A stretch of DNA of 64,000 nucleotides from Pseudarthrobacter albicanus (GTDB lineage Bacteria; Actinomycetota; Actinomycetes; Actinomycetales; Micrococcaceae): the NCBI RefSeq assembly GCF_018224015.1, contig NZ_JAGPOT010000017.1, positions 20,959 through 84,958 on the forward strand, in the 5' to 3' direction. The position numbers and the translations under genes are program-made. The notes under the pieces are model-generated. The model ran no database searches, was not told the origin of the DNA, and saw nothing but the letters and a program-made list of their open reading frames with translations. Each line of letters starts with the position of its first letter. The first letter of the stretch is position 1. Positions 8,846 through 16,837 of the stretch are shown in pieces.

Positions 8846-9826
8846 TCAGGCGCCGATGGCAGGCGGCTTCGGCGGGTCTGTCTTCAGGACCTGGCCCACG
8901 GTGGCTTTCCACAGGGCATCCCAGGAGCCGTCGTCCTCCGCGGTCTTCAGCCACGCGTTGACGAAGGCCAGCGCATCCGAGCCCTTGTGCAGCCCGATTC
9001 CGTACTTGTCGCTGTTGCCGAACGTATCGCCGACGATCTTCACGTCCTTGTTCTTGGCCGCATTGGACAACAGGATGGATTGGTCGATCACGTAGGCCTC
9101 GACACGGCCCTGTTGAACGGCGGCGAGGCATTTGGGGTTGTCATCGAAGGTCTGCACGTTTGCTTCCGGGGCCACCTCTTTCAGCAGGGTGACACCGGTG
9201 GACGCGCTCTGCGTGGCGACCGTCTTGCCCGCGAGGTCCGCCACGGACTTGATGGAGGTGTTGTCCGCCTTCACCAGGATGGCTGATTTCGATTCGTAGT
9301 AGGGGCCGCCGAAATCCACCTTTTCGGCGCGCTTGGGGGTAATGGAGTAGGTGGCAAAGATGACGTCCACCGAGTTGTTCTGCAGCAGCGTCTCCCGCGT
9401 ATCCACGGTGACCTGCGAAAGGTTCTCCCTGGGCTCACCGATGATGTACTTCGCGAGGAGCTGTGACAGGCCGGCGTCGAACCCTGCCACCTTGCCGGTG
9501 GCCGGATCCCGCAGCGAAAAGAGCGTGGAGGTATCCGTGCCGCCGCGCACCAGCTGCCCCTTGGCCTTGATGGCTTTTGCCCACTCGCTGGCCTGAACCA
9601 CGGAGTCCGCGGCCACGGCCCCCTTGGCCAGCACGGCGTCGAAGGCTGCCAGATCCATGACCGAACCGCCCGCCGCCCCGCTGGCGCTGGCAGAGCCCGA
9701 CGGCGCCGGCAGCGTGGGCGTACCCCCGCAGCCCGCGAGGGCACCGGCGCCGAAGGCTCCAAGCCCCAGCACAATCGCTCCCCGCCGGGTCAACAGCCGG
9801 GACGAAAACCTTTCAAGTTCTGACAT
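8846..9826 (-). CDS. gluB: Glutamate-type solute-binding lipoprotein
   Basis: 326 residues, SBP_bac_3 family. A twin-arginine-like RR is followed by a hydrophobic stretch and the lipobox LAGC (near residue 33), so the mature protein is lipid-anchored. Core motifs are GTDTSTLFSLRDPATGKVAG, FDAGLSQLLAKYI and VDVIFATYSITPKRAEKVDF, which line the amino-acid site in GluB-type proteins. I chose ATG 9826; the frame is open to 9955 but that part has no signal-peptide logic. First gene of a gluBCD-type operon lacking gluA. Confidence 0.88.
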   Translation of the reverse strand: MSELERFSSRLLTRRGAIVLGLGAFGAGALAGCGGTPTLPAPSGSASASGAAGGSVMDLAAFDAVLAKGAVAADSVVQASEWAKAIKAKGQLVRGGTDTSTLFSLRDPATGKVAGFDAGLSQLLAKYIIGEPRENLSQVTVDTRETLLQNNSVDVIFATYSITPKRAEKVDFGGPYYESKSAILVKADNTSIKSVADLAGKTVATQSASTGVTLLKEVAPEANVQTFDDNPKCLAAVQQGRVEAYVIDQSILLSNAAKNKDVKIVGDTFGNSDKYGIGLHKGSDALAFVNAWLKTAEDDGSWDALWKATVGQVLKTDPPKPPAIGA

Positions 9827-9951
9827 GATCTGGTCCTCTGGTGGCCGGCGACACCCAACCGATCGCCGTCGTCGGTTCCAACCTACGACTGAATCCCCAT
9901 CGAATTCGTGGACGCCACAAAAAACAGTCCCGGATCGTAACAAAGATCGTG

Positions 9952-10686
9952 TCAATTGATGTGGAACGTAGCGTAGCCGCGGTCGATCAGTGCCTGTCGG
10001 ATGCCGGGCAGTGCTTCGAGGGTATGGGGACCGGTGCCGTGCATCAGGATGACCCCGCCGGGGTAGACACGCGGGGTTGTGGCGTCGCCGTACTTGACCC
10101 GCCCGATGATGGTCGCCGCCGTCGAGCCGTCCCAGTCCCGTGTGTCCACCGTCCAGAAGGCCGGGCGGCAGCCGGCCTGGGCGAGGGCGTCATAGACCCC
10201 GACGCTGAAGGCACCGGCGCCGTACGGTGGCCTGCATAGCTTGGGCGTGGTCGTGGGAATGACGCTGCCGTAGCGACGGACCTCATCCTTGATCTGGGCG
10301 GCGGTCATGCGCGAATAGTCGCCGTGGTCGTAGCTGTGGTTTGCCAGAAGTTGACCCGCCTGGACCAGCTGCGACGCGTACGTGGGATGCGCCAGCATGC
10401 ACCGCCCGGTGAAGAAGAACATCGCCTGGATGTTGTAGGCCTTCAACCAGTTCTCCATCCCGGTGAGCCTCGCCTGCGTCGCGCAGTCATCAAACGTGAG
10501 ACGGACCTTGGGCCCGGCGTAATACAGATGCGAGATGTTGTACTGCTCGGCGGCGGTGATAATCGAGACCCCGGGGAGGGGCGGCATCGCGTTGTCCGCG
10601 GCTTGCGACGGTGCCGGGGCAATCGTTAATCCCATGGCGGCCAGAGCGACGGCGACGATGGACCGGAAGAACGTCAGGTGTGGCAT
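9952..10686 (-). CDS. Secreted polysaccharide deacetylase (NodB domain)
   Basis: 244 residues with an N-terminal signal peptide (about 1-28) ending near PSQAADNA. The five carbohydrate-esterase 4 motifs are present: RLTFDDC (catalytic Asp-Asp), NHSYDHGD (metal His pair), CRPPYGAG, FWTVDTRDWDG and GVILMHGTG. Such enzymes remove N-acetyl groups from peptidoglycan or chitin-like polymers outside the cell. Start: two adjacent ATGs (10689, 10686); GGAGGG spacing favours 10686. Monocistronic, 125 bp upstream of the gluB start. Confidence 0.9.
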   Translation of the reverse strand: MPHLTFFRSIVAVALAAMGLTIAPAPSQAADNAMPPLPGVSIITAAEQYNISHLYYAGPKVRLTFDDCATQARLTGMENWLKAYNIQAMFFFTGRCMLAHPTYASQLVQAGQLLANHSYDHGDYSRMTAAQIKDEVRRYGSVIPTTTPKLCRPPYGAGAFSVGVYDALAQAGCRPAFWTVDTRDWDGSTAATIIGRVKYGDATTPRVYPGGVILMHGTGPHTLEALPGIRQALIDRGYATFHIN

Positions 10687-10908
10687 CATTTCCCTCCGCA
10701 AGGGAACCGGGCGAACAGGGCACCCCATGCACCATAGGTATAGGAGATTCATTGCCTAAATGCAACGGCTGGAATAAACCTCTTTGATCACCCGCAGCCG
10801 ACGGCCCGATTCCCGGGACACGGGACCGCGCATCAGCCGCTCCCCTACCTGTCAGCTGTCAGTTTCCGCCGCTGCATGACTCTGCCGCAGCAGGAGCAAG
10901 TGCGGGCG

Positions 10909-11220
10909 TCAGAGTCCATTGTTCCTGAGGGCTTCCATTAGCTGATCAAGCGTAGGCAGGCCTGCGTAGCCGCTGGGGGTCATGTAGATCCGGCACGCCA
11001 AATCGCTCGTGGCGGCACCAGCGGGGAAGATGTCGGCTCCGTTGACGGTGATCGTCGGTGAACCGGCAAATCCGGTGTCCCTGATGTCTGATGGGGACTC
11101 CAGAAGCCGCACATGAACTGGAACGTCGGTTCGTCCCAAGGCGGTAAGGGCTGCTTCAAGTTGCTCGTGCGCTTTGGCCGAGTTGGGGCACTCGTCAATA
11201 TGGAGCAGTTCTAGTCTCAT
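10909..11220 (-). CDS. Thioredoxin-fold protein with a CPNS site
   Basis: 103 residues. The N-terminus MRLELLHIDECPNS and the later GFAGSPTITVNGADIFP (cis-Pro loop, SPT) are the two ends of a thioredoxin fold. The active-site motif is Cys11-Pro-Asn-Ser14, so the second catalytic cysteine is missing and a dithiol redox role is unlikely; a mono-thiol or metal-binding role is possible. Relatives often sit in actinobacterial mercury or metal loci. It is the last gene before the accessory block that starts near 11.45 kb. Confidence 0.7.
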   Translation of the reverse strand: MRLELLHIDECPNSAKAHEQLEAALTALGRTDVPVHVRLLESPSDIRDTGFAGSPTITVNGADIFPAGAATSDLACRIYMTPSGYAGLPTLDQLMEALRNNGL

Positions 11221-11449
11221 GAAGTTATTGTCCTCGTCCGGCTGCTGGATGCGGTAACGCCGGCTGGCTGGGACAGGTTTGGATGGCCCGGTGGGGCGGT
11301 TGTCCCTGGCCCCACTTCGTGACTCGCCGGAGCGCTTGCGGCGGCTATTAGTGGCAGCAGGCCGCTGGCCCGGTCAGGGTTGGGCGCCTGAACGCCGGCC
11401 ACAGGGACGCCCCTCCCTGTCGGATTCCTACAACGTCCCAAGGCCTGTC

Positions 11450-11538
11450 CACATCCTGGGAAGTGGAACGCCCAGGACTGGTCCTTCCAAATGTCAGTTT
11501 CCGAAGACGATTGCACGAATGTCCAAAGTCGCATGCAC
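11450..11538 (+). repeat. Left boundary repeat, Tn402/Tn5053 (TniA)-type terminal repeat
   Basis: Positions 11492-11516 read TGTCAGTTTCCGAAG followed by ACGATTGCAC. By memory of the class 1 integron/Tn402 end (TGTCATTTTCAGAAG then ACGACTGCAC) this matches 22 of 25. A second inward sub-repeat, TGTCCAAAGTCGCATGCAC, is at 11520-11538, as expected for TniA binding sites. Its partner is at 28901-28948 in opposite orientation. The 40 bp outside the TGTC tip (from about 11452) are also shared with the partner, so the repeated unit is nearer 90 bp. Thus the element's true end may lie further out. Confidence 0.6.
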
Positions 11539-11655
11539 GGCCACTACCTGTCCGTATGGGGAACCCTCGCCGGACCTTTCCCGGACAGCCATGGGCGAAT
11601 CACCACCCCACCTTCCACAGGGGATTCCTGGCGCCGGCTCGGGCGTGAAATGCGT

Positions 11656-11695
11656 CGCGGCCCGGTGCCCTTCGCGTGAAGGGTGCCGGGCCGCC
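11656..11695. terminator. 18-bp hairpin with 4-base loop
   Basis: 11656-11673 pairs with 11678-11695 (two G-T wobbles, loop GCGT). It has a GC-rich stem and TCGTTT follows on the plus strand. It lies between the left boundary repeat and the IS481 remnant and could block read-through into or out of the accessory block. The rest of 11221-11700 holds no gene I can support. Confidence 0.5.
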
Positions 11696-11714
11696 GTCGT
11701 TTAACTCCGGTGTG

Positions 11715-12040
11715 TGATGTCTCGGGACATCGGTGACAGTTCGGCCTCAGGACATTGGTGACACTCGATGTCTCAGGACATCGGTGACGCTTCCCCGTGC
11801 ATGGCTTATTTGCGGAAGCGGGTGCGGGCCTTGCTGATCCCCACGTATGCGGTGCCTTCGGGCGGCCAGAAGTACTCCGCAATGACCTCACCTTCGGTAC
11901 TGGCGAACACGATGCCTTCAAGGTCCCAATCAGCGATGACGATTCGCCCACCCATCCGTTTGGTCAAAGAGAACAGGGTCCTGCCCATACTGACGACGCC
12001 GTTGGGATAGACCCGTAGCTTCTGGCTACCGGTGCCTGCC
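11715..12040 (-). mobile_element. IS481-like element remnant: end repeats plus transposase C-terminus
   Basis: Three near-identical copies of GATGTCTCGGGACATCGGTGAC-like sequence occupy 11715-11788; such arrays mark ends of IS481-type elements in actinobacteria. Next to them, on the minus strand to stop 11806, a frame reads GVVSMGRTLFSLTKRMGGRI and WDLEGIVFASTEGEVIAEYF, like the beta-rich C-terminal domain of IS481 transposases. The catalytic core is absent, so this is a dead 3' end. The family call is by pattern only. Confidence 0.5.
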
Positions 12041-12229
12041 GGGTGGGCAATGCTGCCGCTGATTTTCTGGGACGGGTCGGTCTCCTGAGGTGTTGGTGCC
12101 GGCAACGCGGTGGTGGTGCGCCATGCTGTTTCCGTACCGGCGGCCACCACGGGTTCGGTAGCGCCCGGAAGCTGAGCCACCGGCCCCGGGCCCCGAGGCC
12201 CGGGAAGAACCGACACGGGGTTTCGGCAC

Positions 12230-12289
12230 GGTTAAATCGCAGCTTGAAATGGCGGTTTTTGCCGTTCCGTTAGGGGAACGCTGAGCGGA
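12230..12289 (+). repeat. Diverged ~60-bp direct repeat, copy 1
   Basis: Starts with the 17-base core CGGTTAAATCGCAGCTT (from 12229) and ends in GTTAGGGGAAC plus about 12 bases. The same core and a roughly three-quarters identical continuation recur at 15921-15979 in the same orientation. The two copies bracket the SRPBCC-ArsR-SRPBCC genes and the ISL3 element. Probably the end of an insertion sequence, but I cannot name it. Confidence 0.5.
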
Positions 12290-12345
12290 CGGTTCACCGA
12301 CTCCAAGGGATGAGTGCAATTACAAGCGAAGCCAGGAGAAGCTAA

Positions 12346-12558
12346 CTGTTGGTGACGGGCCATCTCCTCGCCCTGGTCCCAGGTCAGCGAGCCACGTAGG
12401 TGCGCGGGCAGGGTCATTATCGTGTTGACCAGCCCATCACGGACCTGCTCGGCATTGTGGCCCTCAGGTAGATGGACCAGCATTGTGTAGCGGGTGGTGC
12501 GCTCGACCAGGGTGGCAATCGCGGTCTTGTTGAGTTCCCCACGATCAGCTCGCCCTCC
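12346..12558 (-). mobile_element. IS30-family transposase fragment
   Basis: On the minus strand the frame reads KTAIATLVERTTRYTMLVHL, then LPAHLRGSLTWDQGEEMARH. This is the central DDE core of IS30 transposases (second acidic residue region, TWDQGxEMA). Both the N-terminal HTH part and the C-terminal Glu region are lost, so it is inactive. It lies directly upstream of the SRPBCC-ArsR genes. Confidence 0.85.
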
Positions 12559-12661
12559 CAGCACGGCCGCGGTCACGCCGACCGAGGACGTGACGTTCAG
12601 CAGCTGAAGGAGATATGCGCAACCAGGGGTTGCGCATCTGATTTCCATGAACTACCGTGAT

Positions 12662-12679
12662 GTGCAACCAAACATTGCA
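12662..12679. promoter_or_regulatory. Operator-like GTGCAAC-N6-TTGCA motif
   Basis: GTGCAAC at 12662-12668 and TTGCA at 12675-12679, about 16 bp before the SRPBCC start at 12695. The same half-sites form the perfect inverted repeat at 23151-23178 in front of the other SRPBCC-ArsR module. Likely binding site for the ArsR protein encoded at 13156. Confidence 0.5.
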
Positions 12680-12694
12680 GGAAGCGGGACGACC

Positions 12695-13159
12695 ATGGAG
12701 TACGGAAGCATCGAGCGCGAGATCCACGTGGATGCCTCTCCTGAGGTCGTCTTCGAGGTCGTCAGCAGTCCCGAGCACCTCAAGGAGTGGTGGCCGGACG
12801 AGGCGGAGATCGAGCCGGCGGCCGGCGCCACGGGCCGCATCGTCTTCCATCGCGCCGCACCCGAGGAGGCGCTGGTCGTTCCGATCATCGTCGTCGACGC
12901 CCAGCCGCCGCGCCGCTTCTCGTTCCGCTGGGTCTACGAGGCGGGAGCGGTGCCAGGGCCGAGCAACTCGCTGCTGGTGACCTTCGATCTCGAGCCGTCG
13001 GGGGAGGGGACCCGGGTGAGGATGACCGAGACCGGCTTCCGCGAGCGGGGCTGGGAGGCGGCCGTTCTGGAGCAGGCCTACCAGGAGCACAGCGAGGGTT
13101 GGGACTACTTCATCCCCCGCCTCGGTGAGTACGTCGCACGGCTGGTGTCGTCGTCATGA
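12695..13159 (+). CDS. SRPBCC (AHSA1/START-like) domain protein
   Basis: 154 residues. The pattern IEREIHVDASPEVVFEVVSS, HLKEWWPDEA and TETGFRERGWE is the helix-grip fold of the AHSA1 family, which binds hydrophobic ligands. Start ATG 12695 was chosen because the homology begins there; the frame is open to 12647. It overlaps the ArsR-type regulator by 4 bp (ATGA). SRPBCC-ArsR pairs are common in actinobacteria, where the regulator probably controls the ligand-binding partner; the ligand is unknown. Probable transferred cargo, since IS fragments lie on both sides. Confidence 0.85.
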   Translation: MEYGSIEREIHVDASPEVVFEVVSSPEHLKEWWPDEAEIEPAAGATGRIVFHRAAPEEALVVPIIVVDAQPPRRFSFRWVYEAGAVPGPSNSLLVTFDLEPSGEGTRVRMTETGFRERGWEAAVLEQAYQEHSEGWDYFIPRLGEYVARLVSSS

Positions 13160-13518
13160 CGGTCGCTGTGGACGACGACCTCTGGTCGGCGATCGGGGAC
13201 CCCACGCGTCGGCGGATGCTCGACCTGCTCCTGGCCGATGGCGAGGGAACAGCCACGAGCCTCAGCGAGCACCTGCCGGTGACGCGTCAAGCGGTCGCGA
13301 AGCATCTCGGCGTGCTCGACCGCGCCGGCCTGGTCCACGTCACACCCGCCGGTCGCGAGATGCGCTACCGGGTCGACGACGCGCAGTTCGCCCGCGCGGT
13401 GGCCCAGCTGGCCGCGGTCGGGACGGCCTGGGACGCACGGCTGCGGCGCATCAAGCGGATCGCCGAGGCGATCCAGCGCACTCAAGACCAGACCAACCAA
13501 GACAAGACGAAGGAGTAG
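13156..13518 (+). CDS. ArsR-type winged-helix repressor (SRPBCC-linked)
   Basis: 120 residues. The winged helix spans about 9-80 with IGDPTRRRMLDLLLADGEG and the recognition helix VTRQAVAKHLGVLDRAGLV. No metal-binding cysteine motif (CVC) is present, so this is not a metal sensor of the classical type. The recognition helix is nearly identical to that of the ArsR at 22326-22667, which fits their shared operator-like motifs. Translationally coupled to the SRPBCC gene before it and 3 bp from the next one. Confidence 0.9.
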   Translation: MTVAVDDDLWSAIGDPTRRRMLDLLLADGEGTATSLSEHLPVTRQAVAKHLGVLDRAGLVHVTPAGREMRYRVDDAQFARAVAQLAAVGTAWDARLRRIKRIAEAIQRTQDQTNQDKTKE

Positions 13519-13521
13519 GAC

Positions 13522-13965
13522 ATGGTGGACATCCTCCACAGAATCGGCGTCAAGGACTCGTCCCCGGACAAGGTCTACGACGCGTTGACCACGCTCGACG
13601 GCCTGTCCGGCTGGTGGGCCAGCGACACGAAGGGATCCGTCGAGGTCGGCGGAGTGATCGAGTTCCGCTTCGAGCCGGGTGGCTTCGACATGCAGGTCGT
13701 CGAGCTCAAACCGGCAGAGCGCGTCCTCTGGCAGGTCGTCGACGGCCCGGCCGAGTGGATCGGCACGACGGTGAACTGGGAGATCAAGCAGGAAGGTGAG
13801 TACACCATCGTCCTGTTCAGCCACGTTGGCTGGAAGGAGCCGGTCGAGTTCATGCACCACTGCAGCACCAAGTGGGCCGTCTTCCTGATGAGCCTGAAGT
13901 CGCTTCTCGAGTCCGGCACCGGCAACCCGGAGCCGCGCGACGTCAAGATCAGCAACTGGCACTGA
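13522..13965 (+). CDS. SRPBCC domain protein (second in the cluster)
   Basis: 147 residues, helix-grip fold: VYDALTTLDGLSGWWASDT, GGVIEFRFEPGG and FSHVGWKEPVEFMHHCSTKW. It follows the ArsR gene by 3 bp with AAGGAG just upstream, so the three genes form one operon SRPBCC-ArsR-SRPBCC. The two SRPBCC proteins are clearly diverged from each other. Its role is probably to bind a small hydrophobic ligand or substrate; nothing in the sequence identifies it. The 238 bp after it up to the ISL3 end show no gene. Confidence 0.85.
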   Translation: MVDILHRIGVKDSSPDKVYDALTTLDGLSGWWASDTKGSVEVGGVIEFRFEPGGFDMQVVELKPAERVLWQVVDGPAEWIGTTVNWEIKQEGEYTIVLFSHVGWKEPVEFMHHCSTKWAVFLMSLKSLLESGTGNPEPRDVKISNWH

Positions 13966-14195
13966 CCTCGCTGCCACAGGGGACCCCTGCAGGGACATGG
14001 CGGATTCAAGGGGTCGTCGCAACACCGATCCGGTTTCTAGCCGGTGAGTAGACCACGCAAGACGCTAACCACAACGAAGCAACCAGGGCCCAAAACCCTC
14101 GTGGCTACATAACGGACAGCGGCTGGAGGACTAGAGATATCGACCGTTTTCGCTACAACCCAGGCCTTTCCGTGAGAAGGACTTGTGACTGTTAA

Positions 14196-15917
14196 CTTGG
14201 TTTGGTTCTGGCATGAATTTCGTGAATGGTGCCGGATTGTCGCTGCGGTGGCATCGTTGCGACAGTGTGAGGATTTGCTGCGGGTGGTGTTCCCGCATTT
14301 AGACAGGGTGCTGGTGGAGCGGGTCCGCCGGGTGGGCGGGACGGTGCGGGTATCGGCCCGGACCCGTCCGGACAGTGCGTTCCCGTGCCCGGACTGCGGG
14401 GCGCTGTCGCGGCGGGCGCATAGCCGCTACCTGCGCCTGATCGCGGACACCGCTGTGGGCGGGCAACCGGTAGCCATCGAGGTGTCGGTGCGGCGCCTGT
14501 TCTGCGACGAGGCGGGCTGCCCCCGGTGTACCTTCTCCGAGCAGGTCAACGGCATGACTACCCGCTATGGGCGGCGCACCCCGGCGCTGGTGACGATGCT
14601 CCAGGCTGTCGGCCTGGCCCTGGCCGGGCGGGCCGGGTCCAGGCTCACCGCCGTCCTGGGTGCCACGGTGAGCAGGACAACCCTGCTCCGCCTGGTGATG
14701 CTGCTGGCCGCCCCCACTCCGGCCGGCGCGCCAAACGTGCTGGGGGTGGACGACTTCGCACTGCGCAAACGCGAGGTTTACGGAACGGTCCTGGTGGACT
14801 GCGGCTCCCGCCGTCCCATTGACCTGTTGCCGGACCGGCAGTCCAGCACCTTCGCCGGATGGCTGCGTGAGCACCCGGGCGCGCAGGTCATCTGCCGCGA
14901 CCGGGCCGGGGCCTACGCGGAAGGCGCCCGCACCGGAGCGCCGGAAGCGGTGCAGGTCGCCGACCGCTGGCACCTGTGGCACAACTTGGGCGAGCATGTG
15001 GAAAAGGAGGTCGCCCGGCACCGGTTGTGCCTGCCCGGGCCCGGCGCGCAGCACGTCCCCGATGACCGTCAAAGGCCTTCCGGGGAGGTCGGCAAGGCGG
15101 CCGCCGACGCCCACGCCGCCAGCCATGTCCTTTCCGGGCGGACGCACGAGCGCTACCGGCGCGTGCACGAGCTCCTCGGGCAGGGCGCCAGCATGCAGGC
15201 AGCCGCCCGGGAGCTTGGCCTGGCCTACAACACGGTGCGCAAGTATGCGCGCGCCGACAGTGCGGACACGCTGACCGCCACGTCCTGGGCCCACCGGAGG
15301 ACCATCCTCGATGCCTACAAGCCCTACATGCACCAGCGGCTGAGCGAGGGCCCGGCCAGCACCGCCGAGCTGCACCGGCAGATCACCGCGAGGGGTTACC
15401 GGGGCAGCTATGGCACGGTATTGGTCTACCTGCGCGCGCTCCGCGCCACCGGAATCGTCCCCTCGCCGGGTCCTGCGCCGCCGACAGCACGGCAAGTGGC
15501 TGGCTGGATCATGTCCGATCCCGACACTCTGGGCGAAGACGAGCGGGCCAGGCTCAAGGCCGTGCTGGCAAACTGCCCGGAGCTGGAGTCCACCACCGCG
15601 CACGTACGCGGCTTCGCCGCCATGCTCACCGAGCTGCACGGTGACCGGCTCCGGGACTGGCTGGGCAAGGTCTACATCGACACCTTGCCGAATCTGCATT
15701 CCTTCGCCAACGGCATCGACCGTGACCGGGACGCGGTCATCGCCGGACTGACCCTGCCCTACAGCTCCGGCGTCGTTGAAGGACACATCAACCGGATCAA
15801 GATGATCAAACGCCAGATGTTCGGCCGGGCCGGCTTCCAGCTCCTCCGACAAAGAGTCCTTCTCTCATGACCGCAACCACAACCAATTCACGAAATTCAT
15901 GCCAGAACCCTTGGTTT
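14196..15917 (+). mobile_element. Complete ISL3-family insertion sequence with target duplication
   Basis: The element spans 14204-15909. Its ends are 24-bp perfect inverted repeats: GGTTCTGGCATGAATTTCGT plus GAAT at 14204-14227, and the reverse complement at 15886-15909. Both sides are flanked by CTTGGTTT (14196-14203 and 15910-15917), an 8-bp direct duplication, the length known for ISL3. Perfect repeats and duplication indicate a recent insertion. It landed next to the second copy of the 60-bp direct repeat (15921). Confidence 0.95.
14248..15870 (+). CDS. ISL3 family transposase
   Basis: About 540 residues. The N-terminal zinc-ribbon reads FPCPDCGALSRRAHSRYLR, followed by an HTH. The DDE domain has GVDDFALRKREVYGTVLVD (first Asp), VICRDRAGAYAEGA (second Asp) and GVVEGHINRIKMIKRQMFGR (Glu). 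The frame is open from a GTG at 14185, but that codon lies outside the element's left repeat (14204), so it cannot be the native start; GTG 14248 or TTG 14257 are the plausible ones. No frameshift is seen, so the enzyme should be active. Confidence 0.93.
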   Translation: MASLRQCEDLLRVVFPHLDRVLVERVRRVGGTVRVSARTRPDSAFPCPDCGALSRRAHSRYLRLIADTAVGGQPVAIEVSVRRLFCDEAGCPRCTFSEQVNGMTTRYGRRTPALVTMLQAVGLALAGRAGSRLTAVLGATVSRTTLLRLVMLLAAPTPAGAPNVLGVDDFALRKREVYGTVLVDCGSRRPIDLLPDRQSSTFAGWLREHPGAQVICRDRAGAYAEGARTGAPEAVQVADRWHLWHNLGEHVEKEVARHRLCLPGPGAQHVPDDRQRPSGEVGKAAADAHAASHVLSGRTHERYRRVHELLGQGASMQAAARELGLAYNTVRKYARADSADTLTATSWAHRRTILDAYKPYMHQRLSEGPASTAELHRQITARGYRGSYGTVLVYLRALRATGIVPSPGPAPPTARQVAGWIMSDPDTLGEDERARLKAVLANCPELESTTAHVRGFAAMLTELHGDRLRDWLGKVYIDTLPNLHSFANGIDRDRDAVIAGLTLPYSSGVVEGHINRIKMIKRQMFGRAGFQLLRQRVLLS

Positions 15918-15920
15918 GGC

Positions 15921-15979
15921 GGTTAAATCGCAGCTTCGATTGGCGGTTCCGTGGTCCCGTTTGGGGAACCTCGAACGGT
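15921..15979 (+). repeat. Diverged ~60-bp direct repeat, copy 2
   Basis: Shares the 17-base core CGGTTAAATCGCAGCTT and the downstream GGGGAAC block with 12230-12289, same orientation. It lies 4 bp beyond the ISL3 target duplication, so the ISL3 element inserted almost exactly at the edge of this older repeat. Confidence 0.5.
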
Positions 15980-16065
15980 CTTGGCCTTTTCCGCGGTTCG
16001 AACACGTCCGGATTCGGAAGCGGAAACCCATTGCTGGAGCGACGAGGCGGTGACAGCATGATGTG

Positions 16066-16371
16066 ATGTTCTGTGCATCGGTTGTGTACCAGGCCCACGA
16101 GAATGGATCGTTTGATTTCAACTACTTCGCTGGACGGCATGCGCCGTTGTTCGCCCGCCTTCTGGGCGAGAACTGTGTGCGTTACGAGGTGCATCAGGGT
16201 TTGGACACTCCGGGTGCACCACCGGCGCCGTTCCTCGGTGCCGCATACTTCTGGGTCACCTCAGCTGAGGAATTCGGTGCAACGCTGGCCGAGCATGGCG
16301 AGGAACTCTACGCAGATATTCCCGAGTTCAGTGACCACCAGCCGGTACGCGGATGGGCCATGGTCGTGTAG
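16066..16371 (+). CDS. EthD-like small dimeric alpha-beta barrel protein
   Basis: 101 residues. FDFNYFAGRHAPLFARLLGENCVRYEV matches in pattern the EthD fold (YxxxHxPL near the N-terminus); FLGAAYFWVTSAEEFGATLAEHGEEL continues it, and the family's C-terminal GWAMVV is present. EthD-type proteins are small ferredoxin-like barrels associated with ether degradation or with heme-like oxygenases; the actual activity here is unknown. ATG 16066 is preceded by GTG 16063 in frame. Located between an IS element and a gene-poor stretch. Confidence 0.6.
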   Translation: MFCASVVYQAHENGSFDFNYFAGRHAPLFARLLGENCVRYEVHQGLDTPGAPPAPFLGAAYFWVTSAEEFGATLAEHGEELYADIPEFSDHQPVRGWAMVV

Positions 16372-16837
16372 GGCGTCCGGACACAAACGCCGGCGCGTCG
16401 AAGGTCCCTGAGAGAGCGGCTCGTTCCCGCCCGGAAGCCCGACGATTAGCGGGCACATAGAAGCGTGAATCCGCTCGCATCAAAGCTCTACGTCAGATGC
16501 CCCCGCAAGCGGGTCCCCCCCACCGCAACACCTCCCGGTCACTCCCCCGGCGGCCAAAATCCCATACAGATACTGGGATCTCAGATTCGTGTATACCCCG
16601 CCCGCAAAACTGTCCCGCTTAGGTAGCTCAACAGCTAGATTCAAGACAAGCCCCTTACGGCCGTCAGTCTCACAACGGGTCATACCCAGCGAAACACCTA
16701 ATCTCATTATCAACGTCTCACATCCTTGACACACCTCAACCGGGAAGGGGCCGGGACCCATGCCAGTCGGGCGGCTTTCATGGTCCGGGTCCGCGCAGGA
16801 CCCTGAGTGCCGCGAATTGTTGCGTACATCACAATTC
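16372..16837. other. Gene-poor stretch
   Basis: No reading frame here has coding character or a recognisable family. The only structure is a short inverted repeat ATCCCA/TGGGAT at 16559-16564 and 16574-16579 with a 9-base loop. Composition is less GC-rich than the flanks (16620-16740), which suggests old transferred DNA. Confidence 0.4.

Noticed and set aside
11700..11790. Three GATGTCTC...GGTGAC repeats as a short CRISPR-like array
   Set aside because: Irregular spacing, no unique spacers, no cas genes; better explained as IS481-type end repeats.
14185..14203. Upstream GTG as start of the ISL3 transposase
   Set aside because: It lies outside the element's left inverted repeat, inside flanking DNA.
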